Assembly: GCA_003219465.1 (NCBI GenBank)
Contig: QHOX01000172.1
Location: 1 to 35,532 of the forward strand
Length of the DNA stretch: 35,532 bases
Origin: Verrucomicrobiota bacterium
Lineage (GTDB): Bacteria; Verrucomicrobiota; Verrucomicrobiia; Chthoniobacterales; UBA10450
Direction: 5' to 3'
Part shown: in pieces, positions 15,535-23,854 of the stretch
Numbering within the stretch: position 1 is the stretch's first letter
How the letters are laid out: each line of letters begins with the position of its first letter
Position numbers and translations under genes: made by a program
The notes under the pieces: generated by a model
The model's database searches: none
The model's input: only the letters and a program-made list of their open reading frames with translations
What the model was told of the DNA's origin: nothing

Positions 15535-17199
15535 TCAAACGGTAACCAGCAATTTGTCGTAAGGGACCGCAGAGAATTGTACCTCCGTTGCATCCGTGAT
15601 GCACACGTCGATGTACTTTGATGAGGAACAGTGTAATCTTAGTGTCATCGCCGGCAGATTGGGGTCGCGTTCACTCACGGAGACGCGAGCGCGAACGATG
15701 TCGCCCTCACGAACCACATTCTCGATTCTAGCTAACCGGCGCATTTTAAACCAGGAGACAGCCTCACTCGCTGTTGCAAACCACGCAGCCTTACTACTAA
15801 TCTGATTCAGTAGCTTGCGATAAGCGTCATCCCATAGCCTTTCGGGGCCCAGACTACGGTCGTGCCAGTTAACTGCGAGCACGCCACCAAACCTTACCGC
15901 ATTTTCAATCAGCGGCAGCATTGCAGCGGCGGCCTGATTCTCGGATAAGTTCATGTAGGACGGGTAGAAGAGTGCCGTGTCCATGATGTGCAATGGGAGT
16001 TCCATCAAATTATCGGTATTCAGGTGCTTGAAGACTTGAGTGGTTCCCGAGCGGTATCCGATAGTTTCGTTATAGCCAAGCGTCGAATCATAAGTGAAAC
16101 CCGCTTTCTCGAGTGCAACTGGCGCGTGCGAATCAAAGTAAAGCCAGTGCATTCGAACACCAATATCGCCTTCGCCCGTGATCTTTTGGATGGCCTCGCG
16201 CTCAGCACGACCCTCTGCAGCATCGCGCCATGCATCGATGCCGTGCACACCGATTTCATGGTCTGCTGAAAGCAGCTTGTTTAAGTCATCGGCGATATCG
16301 GCGGGAGCATATCGCGCTGCGCGTTTTGCCCTCCTCCGGCCGTCAGAACCGACACCTGCCTTCCCCTTGCTAGGAATAACAAAAAAAGTTGAGGCCAGGC
16401 CCCTTTCGAATTCGAGATATCGATCGAATTGGTTCCAGAAATCCTTTGCAAGACAAGCGAAGACCAGGGGCAGCGAAAACGCTGCCTTCCAGTTGACGGC
16501 TACCTGGCGAAGGGACCTTCTACCTCGGCAAAAATTAATTATCGACCCAATCAACGCTCTGTAGAGAAAGCCGAACATTGTGTAGTCGCACTTGTGATAG
16601 CGCACACGCGGATGATCAACATCATGAGTCAAGCAGACGATAAAGCGTTGTTCTTCGGGAACAGGGAGTATCTCCAATAACAGCACTCCCTGGCTAAGGA
16701 TCAGCTCGCGGAGCGCCGAGATATGGAGTTCGAGCGTGGGTATGCTCGCGAGTTCCGGTGGTTGGCCTTGCGTTAAAAGGTGACGGACTTCTTCGAACAG
16801 ATCGAAGCCGAGACGAACCACTACTTGATCGTCACGACTTTCCGACACGGCGGCAGCCGATTTTGTAGCTGCGTAGCGAAGGACTTCATCGCGTAGCCCG
16901 TCAAAGAGAAGGCAGTTTCCGTAGATCGGTATCCGCTCGCCGCGAAAACAAATGAAGTGCCTTCCTTGAGCAAGACTCGTGTCGATGCCGCCACATTCCT
17001 CGAACGCCTGTCGCTGCGAGCCATAAATCAAAACCAACCTGGCATTGTTCTCAGGGACTACGCTGTTTGAGCAAATCAGGACATCATAATTGATGCCAGC
17101 TCGGTAAAACTCCCACGGAGTTTTGAACAGTTCAAAGAATTCGGCAACGACAGAGCGCTCGGCTTCACTGGCAACAACTCCGATCATTTTCCAGCGCAA
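15535..17199 (-). CDS. Two-part polysaccharide deacetylase-like protein
   Basis: The 554-residue protein has an N-terminal domain of about 185 residues that I do not recognise, then a NodB-like deacetylase domain. THDVDHP (residues 191-197) supplies the metal-binding Asp pair, TFFVIPSKG a core strand, HEIGVHG (314-320) the metal histidines, and NWHDRSLGPE a late conserved loop. No signal peptide is seen, so it may act in the cytoplasm or on lipid-linked intermediates. The last 60 residues look like a small beta domain. It is the second NodB-type enzyme in the locus, beside the deacetylase-GT4 fusion, suggesting de-N- or de-O-acetylation is central to this polymer. It is preceded by a short membrane ORF 30 bases upstream. 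Confidence 0.85.
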   Translation of the reverse strand: MRWKMIGVVASEAERSVVAEFFELFKTPWEFYRAGINYDVLICSNSVVPENNARLVLIYGSQRQAFEECGGIDTSLAQGRHFICFRGERIPIYGNCLLFDGLRDEVLRYAATKSAAAVSESRDDQVVVRLGFDLFEEVRHLLTQGQPPELASIPTLELHISALRELILSQGVLLLEILPVPEEQRFIVCLTHDVDHPRVRYHKCDYTMFGFLYRALIGSIINFCRGRRSLRQVAVNWKAAFSLPLVFACLAKDFWNQFDRYLEFERGLASTFFVIPSKGKAGVGSDGRRRAKRAARYAPADIADDLNKLLSADHEIGVHGIDAWRDAAEGRAEREAIQKITGEGDIGVRMHWLYFDSHAPVALEKAGFTYDSTLGYNETIGYRSGTTQVFKHLNTDNLMELPLHIMDTALFYPSYMNLSENQAAAAMLPLIENAVRFGGVLAVNWHDRSLGPERLWDDAYRKLLNQISSKAAWFATASEAVSWFKMRRLARIENVVREGDIVRARVSVSERDPNLPAMTLRLHCSSSKYIDVCITDATEVQFSAVPYDKLLVTV

Positions 17200-17229
17200 G
17201 TTGCTAAGTGGAATCCAGTGACCGATATC

Positions 17230-17346
17230 TCAGAGACTGTATCGAGTTCCCTTACTCTTGCTCTTTTTTTCCTTCTGCTCGCCAGGGCTGATGTATTGCA
17301 GCAGGAGCACCAGAACGAGCAAGAGTAAGAGACAGAGCGCACTCAC
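17230..17346 (-). CDS. Putative 38-residue single-pass membrane protein
   Basis: A GTG at 17346, six bases after the stop of the upstream fusion gene, opens a 38-codon frame ending in TGA at 17230. The product has an almost pure Leu/Val helix (residues 4-16) followed by QYISPGEQ and a basic KEKKSKSKG tail, a textbook positive-inside single-pass peptide. The DNA coding for the helix (17251-17263 is one arm) and for the Lys/Ser tail form a perfect 13-base inverted repeat, so the mRNA could fold on itself. There is no family I can name. Placement and topology argue for a real small protein, but the hairpin could also be a non-coding regulatory structure. Confidence 0.5.
   Translation of the reverse strand: MSALCLLLLLVLVLLLQYISPGEQKEKKSKSKGTRYSL
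17251..17329. other. Perfect 13-base inverted repeat between two EPS genes
   Basis: cttactcttgctc at 17251-17263 pairs exactly with gagcaagagtaag at 17317-17329, leaving a 53-base loop. On the plus strand the left arm is followed by seven T residues, but the gene direction is minus. It may be an intra-operon processing or attenuation hairpin, or a by-product of the leucine and lysine/serine codons of the short ORF it overlaps. Confidence 0.6.
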
Positions 17347-17352
17347 GCTATC

Positions 17353-19638
17353 TTAGCAGTCGGCGGTTTCCAAAAGTTCGCTGATTGAATTCAGAAACGT
17401 GAGTTTCTCGCGGCTCCAAGTGTGCGAAAGATAGATTTCCTGACCGCGCTTAACTGTTTCCGACACTTCGACGGGATGAGAATAAGCGAATTCGATTTTC
17501 CGGGCGAGATCGTCCGCATCCCCGACCTCGAAAAAGATCAGATCGTTCTCCCCGAAATAATCCTGAATGCCTTCTGTTTTCGGTACAATCACGGGCTTCC
17601 CAAGTGCCAGGTATTCCAAAATACGCGTAGGTGTGTTGATTTCGGTAAAGACGTTTCGGTGGTTTGGGATAATCCCAAGGTCACAACTGTCAATGGCCTT
17701 GACGATCTCCGGGAGATTACGAACGCCCAGATATTCGATGTACGTATCCAGTCCCCGTTGCTGGGCCGATTTCATCACTTCCTCGAAGAAGGAGGTTCGC
17801 TGACCGCAAACTTTCAGCCGGACAGACGGGATTATCTTTCTGACCTTCTCCAGAGACTCAACTGCCAGGTCGAAACCGTTTCGGTGGACTAATGAGCCGT
17901 GATAAAGGATGACAAAAGGCCCGGACCCATTGCCGTTCTTTCCATTCACACCCTGAGCGTCACCGCGCTGGAAGCGGAAGACCTTGTCATCAGGCGTATT
18001 TATTACAACTTTGATTTTATCCGGCCGACAACTGCGGGAGGAGTAGATCTTCTTGCAGGCCAGATTCACCGTTAGCACGAGATCGGCAAAGCCGATGCTC
18101 CACCTTTCAAGTCGCTTTACGAGACGCACATTAAGGCTCTTCGCCGGCAGATCGAAGATCGCCTGCATCAGTTCTGGCATCGGATCGTGGAGGTCGAGGG
18201 CAATCTTCGCGCCCAGGGCTTTTGGAATCGCTGCGCTGAAAACGAGCGCGTCGGGCATGTTATGGACATGCACAAAGTCATATCTGCGAACCAGAGAACG
18301 AATAGTGAGAAAGAAGAACGATCGCAATATAAAAGCAGAATATTGGCTGACATATCTCAGCCTGCCGCGGCGGTGACGCTGCATCGGTACCCGGAAGACT
18401 CTTACCTTGTTGATTAGCTCTCGCCGGGATTCACCTCGATTCTGCTGAAGACATAACAGGTCCACCGTCACGCCTTCCTGCGCCAGCGCCTCGGCGGCCC
18501 GGCGGGGACGAGGATCAGCTGGGTAATAAGAAAACAGAAGAACAGCAGCATGCTTCCCATTCAAGCGATTGAAGGAAGGGCTCACGAGCTGACGCTCGAA
18601 TTGCCCGTTACGCGAATCGAGCTCTTGGTGCACCTTTCTAGACCGACGAACATGGGCCGCGACCTCCCGCGGAACAGAGTGCCAATATTGGCCAGCGTAT
18701 CGGGAGCGGACATGTTCGAGGAATTGTTTGTAAAGCTCTACCGGAAATTCGCGAGGCATTCTTGCCGACCCGTTGGAGAACGCCGTGTAATCCGGATGGA
18801 CATTAACGAGGACCATCCCACCGTGCTCGGCGATCCACGCGAGTTTCTTGAACCAGATTTCGGGCGTTTGTTCGCGAAGCAATAGGAACAGCGTCGAATC
18901 CTGAGGCAATGTATATGGGAGCTCAACGTAACCGTCGCCTCCAGCGGCCGAATGGCGAAGCTCGAATGACGAATCACGAACATTCGGGAGCGACAAAGGG
19001 TGATTGGTGATCGGTGATCGGTGATCGGCATTAGTTCGAGGTACCCAGAACGGAAAAATTGTGCCGACACCGTCGGGTTGAGGCTCAAATGGGTCGGTGT
19101 CGAAGGTCGAGGCATCATATGCAACCTCGAGCTGGTGCAGCCATTCCAGCCTATGAAACATGAAACCGGAGCGAAATCCCTGGGCATCCCATTCCCGAAT
19201 GTAGCGGTTAATTTGCCGGGCTTTATCCGCGAATCCGCGGGAGTTCTGGTAAAGCTTGCCATCGTGGTGAAGGTCATGCACACCAACCTCGAACCCATTC
19301 CGGGTGAGCTCGTGCCGCAGATCGCGCGAGACTCTGTAATCGCCTTGCGGAATGAAATTGAAGGAGGAACGAAAGCCCAGCTCCTTCTCGAGTTCCATTA
19401 GCTGCCGGCAGCGGGCCAAGCCTATGGGACCTTCAACATCATGGGTAAGCACGAATGCAAACTTCTTCCCATCCGGCCAGCCAACCCAGTTTTCAGGCGG
19501 GCGTTCCGAGCCAGGCAAAATCGGCCAGACACGAGAGATGTGTGCGCGTTTTCGACGTGCAAACCAGCGCCGGATCGCCATGCGAGTCGAAACCGGAACT
19601 GCAGGCTTTAATTGGTAATAGACCCAGGTGCGAAACAC
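17353..19638 (-). CDS. Polysaccharide deacetylase-glycosyltransferase 4 fusion
   Basis: The 761-residue protein joins two enzymes. Residues about 60-330 are a NodB-type deacetylase: LTHDVEGP (metal Asp at 66-67), GFEVGVHDLHHDG (metal histidines near 121-125) and VLVNVHPDY. Residues about 363-761 are a GT4 transferase: HVHNMPDALVF, DLHDPMPELM, YHGSLVHRNGFDLAVESL and EINTPTRILEYLALGKPVIVP, the last holding the conserved EX7E nucleotide-sugar site. Such a fusion would couple transfer of a sugar to deacetylation of the same or previous residue. Residues about 202-233 are low-complexity and encoded by a heptanucleotide tract inserted in frame between two deacetylase strands. The start is GTG at 19638; an ATG at codon 20 is an alternative. 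Confidence 0.88.
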   Translation of the reverse strand: MFRTWVYYQLKPAVPVSTRMAIRRWFARRKRAHISRVWPILPGSERPPENWVGWPDGKKFAFVLTHDVEGPIGLARCRQLMELEKELGFRSSFNFIPQGDYRVSRDLRHELTRNGFEVGVHDLHHDGKLYQNSRGFADKARQINRYIREWDAQGFRSGFMFHRLEWLHQLEVAYDASTFDTDPFEPQPDGVGTIFPFWVPRTNADHRSPITNHPLSLPNVRDSSFELRHSAAGGDGYVELPYTLPQDSTLFLLLREQTPEIWFKKLAWIAEHGGMVLVNVHPDYTAFSNGSARMPREFPVELYKQFLEHVRSRYAGQYWHSVPREVAAHVRRSRKVHQELDSRNGQFERQLVSPSFNRLNGKHAAVLLFSYYPADPRPRRAAEALAQEGVTVDLLCLQQNRGESRRELINKVRVFRVPMQRHRRGRLRYVSQYSAFILRSFFFLTIRSLVRRYDFVHVHNMPDALVFSAAIPKALGAKIALDLHDPMPELMQAIFDLPAKSLNVRLVKRLERWSIGFADLVLTVNLACKKIYSSRSCRPDKIKVVINTPDDKVFRFQRGDAQGVNGKNGNGSGPFVILYHGSLVHRNGFDLAVESLEKVRKIIPSVRLKVCGQRTSFFEEVMKSAQQRGLDTYIEYLGVRNLPEIVKAIDSCDLGIIPNHRNVFTEINTPTRILEYLALGKPVIVPKTEGIQDYFGENDLIFFEVGDADDLARKIEFAYSHPVEVSETVKRGQEIYLSHTWSREKLTFLNSISELLETADC
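18951..19034. repeat. In-frame heptanucleotide tract of 12 units (84 bp) inside the fusion gene
   Basis: Twelve seven-base units run without interruption: aatggcg, aagctcg, aatgacg, aatcacg, aacattc, gggagcg, acaaagg, gtgattg, three copies of gtgatcg, then gcattag. Twelve units are 84 bases, exactly 28 codons, so the reading frame of the deacetylase is kept. The translation contains DHRSPITNHP and SFELRHS, quite unlike NodB-family sequence. Confidence 0.85.
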
Positions 19639-19727
19639 TTCAGGATAGAGGCCTAAGGGTTAGGAGCAACATCGAGAGCGGCGTAATGATCACGGACGCC
19701 TAACAACTGACCACCGGCGGAAAAGAG

Positions 19728-20497
19728 TCAGCGGTTGGTTAGGTCAAATTCAGCAGAATACGACCGTTCTCCGCCGTCGGATTCATCGCTGCAATTGTCG
19801 TCACGGACTTCGGCCTCTATTGGTGTGGCCCAAATGAGATAGATTATGACCAGAATGAAGCCGAGAACGAGACTGAGTGGCAAAAACCCAAAACCAATGA
19901 ACAGCCGGCGAATCAACGCAACCTCTTTTGTCACTTGCGCGCTGGCCTGAAGAGAGTCGGCCTCAATCCGCTCGGCAAGTTTCTCGCAAGCATCCTGGTA
20001 AGTGACAAACGCGGCTGTCAGCTGACGCGACTCCGGCGAGGCGATATCCAGCGGTTTTCCCTGTTGCGCAGCATCCAAGAATGCGCGGTATTCCCTCTGT
20101 GAGGCGAGCCGTTTGGACCTGACATCGGCAAGGAGTGTCCGCACGTCCGCTGAGACCATCGTTTGGCCTAAATGATCGAAGAGCTTGTCGTTTAGCCGTT
20201 TTCTCACGAGCGATAATCTGAAGTAGTTCGGCCTTTCTTCCCGGGTCATTCACAAACGGCAATTCGACAAGATGAGCGTAACTGTTGCCTCCATGAAATG
20301 CGATTTCGTGAACATCTTGTAAATCCGCCGCCGTTTGCGCTATCAAACGCGAATAGTCCCTTTCGACCCGCAAAAAAAAACCATGCACTGATCAAACTAA
20401 GCGCCATAAGCAGGCCAGAAACAAATATCAGCGAAGCGGTCAGGAGCTTGGAAAAGAGGTACCCCGGGCCCCGAGCTCTACGTCTGGCTAAACTCAT
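19728..20497 (-). pseudogene. Frameshifted two-TM helical-bundle membrane protein
   Basis: Three minus-strand frames join into one sensible protein. An N-terminal membrane helix (SKLLTASLIFVSGLLMALSL) comes first. A helical periplasmic region follows (RDYSRLIAQTAADLQDVHEI, then NDKLFDHLGQTMVSADVRTL and ACEKLAERIEADS). A second helix (FLPLSLVLGFILVIIYLIW) and a short acidic tail end it. The layout resembles small MCP-type four-helix-bundle proteins without a signalling domain. One extra base is needed at each break: near the nine-A run at 20372-20380, and near 20190-20200 beside a four-A run. Either the gene is decaying, or the assembly has two homopolymer insertions, or the A9 run is a switching site. 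The start at 20497 overlaps the stop of the preceding short ORF. Confidence 0.7.
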
Positions 20498-20616
20498 CGG
20501 TCGGATTGCCTATGCTCGAACTGTTTGAGCCAACGATAAAACCGCCGCTGCAACCAGTCCGTATCGAGAGTGGACGCCTGCAAGAACGGGAAACGCAGTG
20601 TGGCTCTTATGAACAC
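20494..20616 (-). CDS. Putative 40-residue basic/aromatic small protein
   Basis: A GTG at 20616, six bases after the stop of the Wzz/Wzc gene, opens 40 codons ending in a TGA that overlaps the ATG of the next gene (ATGA). The product is rich in Arg, Trp and Phe (DTDWLQRRFYRWLKQFEH) and could form an amphipathic helix. The tight spacing on both sides is typical of genuine coupled genes, but there is no family I recognise and length alone makes chance possible. Confidence 0.4.
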   Translation of the reverse strand: MFIRATLRFPFLQASTLDTDWLQRRFYRWLKQFEHRQSDR

Positions 20617-20622
20617 ACCCGA

Positions 20623-22653
20623 TCAAGACTCGCCGTCCAGCGACTTCGGAACATAAGAGCGCGCCTTGTTAACTACCACGGCAACATTGTCCCGCTCAGC
20701 AACTAATTTCCTGTAGCCGCGTTTTATAACGTCGCGATTGTTCTTTTCCGCTTCGACTATCAGCAAGAGCTTATCCATGAAGGCAGCCATTCCCCAGGTG
20801 GGACTTGTTTGATGGAGCGGGGGCATGTCAAAAATAATGTAGTCGAAGTCGCTCGCTTTCATGTTTGGCATCATGTCGAAAAATTTCTTCAAGCCGACTT
20901 GCGCGAGGCCACCCGTAGTCGATGAGCCTACAGTAGCCAAATAGAGATTCTCTGAAGCCGAGGCGATCTCGGTCTGTGGCTTGAGAGCTGCGGTAAGAGG
21001 GTAGGCAGGCTTGCCCTTGAAGAATGGGTGAACCTCCTCAGGCCCCAAATTGACATCGACAAGAAGCACCTTGCCCTCGTCAGTTTCAGAGAGCGAGGCG
21101 GCGAGGCCAGCGGCCAGGGTAGAAGCTCCCGATCCCTCCGAAAAACCGGCAATACCTACGAGCTTCGGTTTATGTGTTAAATTATTGAGTTCAAAATAAA
21201 GGCCGAGTCGATCTCGAATCGCGTCGCAGTATGGCCGCATGAAATGCTCGGATTCCCAAGGTGCCAGCTTCACGTGATGCCGCCTAACTGCGAGTGCCTC
21301 CGGATTCGCCGGTTCCCCGTTGGAAGGCAGGGCCAAATGACCGTTTCGAGAATTCGCATACGGTATCGAAAGCATGAGCGGGATATCTAACCGCGTCTCC
21401 AGTTCGAGAGGCCGCCGAACTGTTTGGTTCAAGACCAATCCTCGTAACAACGCAATCGCCAGACCCAAGGCCAGCCCGCCACCAGCCAGCCCCAATGTAA
21501 CCTTATGGCGCGTTTTGCTGTCTAGCATAGGAGGCGAGGGGCGCTGGACGGCGCTAATGTTAGGCATCTTGGAGGGGTCCAAAGCCTCGTCGATCCGCGC
21601 CTTTTCGAGTGATTCGGCGAAATACTTGTAATTCGCTTCGTCCAGCTCCCGCTTCCTCTCCAATTCCTCCATTTGCGGGGTAAGCTCCGAAAGCTGCTTT
21701 GTCCTCTTCTGAATGTCTCCGAGCCGGGACTTGAGCACTTCGACTTTTGCCTGGATCCCAGCAACACGAGCTTTTTCAGATTCGGGGCTTTTTTCCGACA
21801 GCTTGCTTTTCCACTCCTTTGACTTTTTCTCCGCCGTCTGCTTAACAAGAGCTTTCCCTTCGGCTAACTCAGCCTCAGCAGCGTTAAGGTCTTCCTGAGT
21901 TTTCGCCGCCTCGGCAGTAAGAGTTGTTGAGCCATCCTTTAGCGAGAGAACCCCCGTCTTATCCCTCAGCGACCTTAGGGCATCCTCCGTTTGGTTTAGG
22001 CGCGTTCGAACTTGATCGGTTTGTTGGGTTACGAAATCGAAGGCGCCGGCGGAGCGGTGTACTTCTAGGTGCTTGACGAAATAACGGCTCAACAGTTCCT
22101 GCAAAACGAGCGCCGCCAACTCCGGGCTCCGATTTTTGTAGGAGACGAAAATGATGTTACTTCCCTTGTTCGAAAGCACCTTCAACCCCGAAATAATGCT
22201 GCTGGCTGCGCCTGTTTCAGAGGCAGACGCCCCGGACGCAGGTAGCAGTTGCTTCAGACCAACCGCCTCAACGACGCGCTTGACCGGGTCTGGAACCGGA
22301 GCAGGTGGCACTAAGCGTTTGGGACCGATTGCCTGGGCGACTTGCATCGCCAGATCCCAACTGGTCAGAATCTCGATTTCAGCGCCAATCACTCTGTCAG
22401 AGTCGTTGCTCGACTGGAACGTGGGCTTCGTACTGTCGATCGGATCGATGGCGCTCCTTTCCAGAACATAGCGCACCAGCAGTTTGGCTTCAGACTCGTA
22501 AACGGGCGGGAAGAGAAAATAATAACCAGCCGCGGCGATGATGCCCAATACGGCGCAAAGGATGATTGTCCGCTTGCGTTTGAATAGAGCAAAGAGGATG
22601 TCGCTCAAGTGTATTCCAGAGTGATGTTGAGGTTCTCGTCGTGTTTCAGCCAT
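20623..22653 (-). CDS. Wzz/Wzc-type chain-length protein with degenerate kinase-like domain
   Basis: At 676 residues this is the fused polysaccharide co-polymerase layout. A first membrane helix (TIILCAVLGIIAAAGYYFLF), a long periplasmic coiled-coil region (about 150-350), the proline-rich RPSPPMLDSK segment and a second helix (VTLGLAGGGLALGLAIALL) lead into a cytoplasmic ATPase-like domain from about residue 490. The P-loop reads GFSEGSGASTLAAG, with Ala where the Walker A lysine belongs. Walker A' is LLVDVNLG and Walker B-like DYIIFDMPP is present. There is no C-terminal tyrosine cluster. It should set chain length and organise polymerisation with Wzy, but autokinase activity looks unlikely. 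It begins 10 bases after the FemAB-like gene. Confidence 0.9.
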   Translation of the reverse strand: MAETRREPQHHSGIHLSDILFALFKRKRTIILCAVLGIIAAAGYYFLFPPVYESEAKLLVRYVLERSAIDPIDSTKPTFQSSNDSDRVIGAEIEILTSWDLAMQVAQAIGPKRLVPPAPVPDPVKRVVEAVGLKQLLPASGASASETGAASSIISGLKVLSNKGSNIIFVSYKNRSPELAALVLQELLSRYFVKHLEVHRSAGAFDFVTQQTDQVRTRLNQTEDALRSLRDKTGVLSLKDGSTTLTAEAAKTQEDLNAAEAELAEGKALVKQTAEKKSKEWKSKLSEKSPESEKARVAGIQAKVEVLKSRLGDIQKRTKQLSELTPQMEELERKRELDEANYKYFAESLEKARIDEALDPSKMPNISAVQRPSPPMLDSKTRHKVTLGLAGGGLALGLAIALLRGLVLNQTVRRPLELETRLDIPLMLSIPYANSRNGHLALPSNGEPANPEALAVRRHHVKLAPWESEHFMRPYCDAIRDRLGLYFELNNLTHKPKLVGIAGFSEGSGASTLAAGLAASLSETDEGKVLLVDVNLGPEEVHPFFKGKPAYPLTAALKPQTEIASASENLYLATVGSSTTGGLAQVGLKKFFDMMPNMKASDFDYIIFDMPPLHQTSPTWGMAAFMDKLLLIVEAEKNNRDVIKRGYRKLVAERDNVAVVVNKARSYVPKSLDGES

Positions 22654-22663
22654 AGGTCGGTCC

Positions 22664-23854
22664 TTAATCGAGGTGAGGGTAGATCATTGAGCCTGCGAGC
22701 CGATTGAATACCAGCGGCAAGATCCCAAAGATCCTTTTGTGGAATCCGGAGCCATGGCGGGCGGCAGCTAAAAACTGGCGGCCCGATGAATCAACTCTGA
22801 AGTAATCGATTGTTTCTTCCTCCGTGCCCCACGAAAGCTTGAACCGCCGTAAACCATCATTTTCGCACTCGGTGCGTCCGAAATGCAATTTTTCCGCTCC
22901 CGCTTGCGCCAAAGCCTGAATGCCATGCCACATGACAAGATTGTTCGCACGGAGTTCCTGAAATCTTTTGTCTGAAGCCCCGTACTTATAAAGAGCGTTC
23001 TTTCCAAAGCAGAAGAAGATCGCAGCGGCAATTGGACGCGACCCGCGCTGTGCGAGAACAATGAAACCGAGACCGGGTTTGATGATGTGTTCGTAGATGC
23101 TTAGAAAAAACGAGGTCGGTTGTGGCGGGAGACCGTGGCGCCGGCGGGTTTGAACATGGAGTTTGTAAAAATCGCCAATGGCCTCCCGATTGCGCACGAT
23201 CAGCGCGCTCACGTCACTGCGTTCTGCTTTGCGAATGGCCCGGCGAACTGGGCTGGTAAATCGAGTGATTAGCTCTTCTGTACCGCTGCGTAAGTCGAGT
23301 GTATGCCCGTAAAACTGAGCAACTGGGCTCGCGGCAAGCCTAAAGGATTTTCCTCCCCGCACCTCAAGGTATTTCCAATGCCGTTCTCGCGCGAAACGAA
23401 CGAGCTGGTCTGTTACAAGGCCGGTCGATTCCGGATCAAAGATGAGCGGTTCGCACGCATCGCTAAATGGAAGACAGACGCCGCGGCAACCGGTAAACGC
23501 ACTGCGCACTTCCATTAACGGAACCAGCGCCGCCAACCTGCCTCCGCAGGAAAAGTGAAGATAGAACGGCTGATGGCTATAAGATTGGTGAAGCACCTTT
23601 GCCCAGGCACTGGTGTGAAAACAACTGGCATCGTGATGCAAAGCCACCAGATGGTCCCAGGCCGGATCGCGTAGAGGATCCAGAACGCGCATTTGCAACG
23701 ATTCGCCGGCCGTCTTTGGCCCCACACAAGGGAACTCGCCCGCGAGAGACGCGGCTTCTCCCGTTTCTAGTTCAGCCTGTTGAAGCAGGTTCAAAAATTT
23801 TCCCTCAGGCGAATACCCTCGCGCCAACGGTCTCGCTGACGCAGCGGACGACAT
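22664..23854 (-). CDS. FemAB-like GNAT acyltransferase of EPS loci
   Basis: The 396-residue protein contains two GNAT-like halves. It has SVLH-type core segments such as FHTSAWAKVLHQSY, a central RRAIRKAERS, FYKLHVQTRRRHGLPPQP and the final HFGRTECENDGLRRFKLSWG. These are characteristic of the FemAB-related proteins found with exosortase/PEP-CTERM-type EPS operons. FemAB enzymes transfer amino acids from aminoacyl-tRNA or related acyl donors. In EPS loci the acceptor is not known. Its occurrence with an AsnB-like protein and NodB-type deacetylases is the usual combination in such operons, although no exosortase is visible here. The ATG at 23854 lies inside the tail of the aminotransferase remnant. 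Confidence 0.85.
   Translation of the reverse strand: MSSAASARPLARGYSPEGKFLNLLQQAELETGEAASLAGEFPCVGPKTAGESLQMRVLDPLRDPAWDHLVALHHDASCFHTSAWAKVLHQSYSHQPFYLHFSCGGRLAALVPLMEVRSAFTGCRGVCLPFSDACEPLIFDPESTGLVTDQLVRFARERHWKYLEVRGGKSFRLAASPVAQFYGHTLDLRSGTEELITRFTSPVRRAIRKAERSDVSALIVRNREAIGDFYKLHVQTRRRHGLPPQPTSFFLSIYEHIIKPGLGFIVLAQRGSRPIAAAIFFCFGKNALYKYGASDKRFQELRANNLVMWHGIQALAQAGAEKLHFGRTECENDGLRRFKLSWGTEEETIDYFRVDSSGRQFLAAARHGSGFHKRIFGILPLVFNRLAGSMIYPHLD

Noticed and set aside
15535-17199. Possible exosortase-associated deacetylase naming
   Set aside because: THDVDH and HEIGVHG support a NodB-like domain, but no exosortase or PEP-CTERM protein is visible, so the narrower name is not justified.
18951-19034. 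Possible CRISPR array in the heptamer tracts
   Set aside because: Units are 7 bases with no spacers, far too short for CRISPR repeats, and lie within coding sequence; no cas genes are present.
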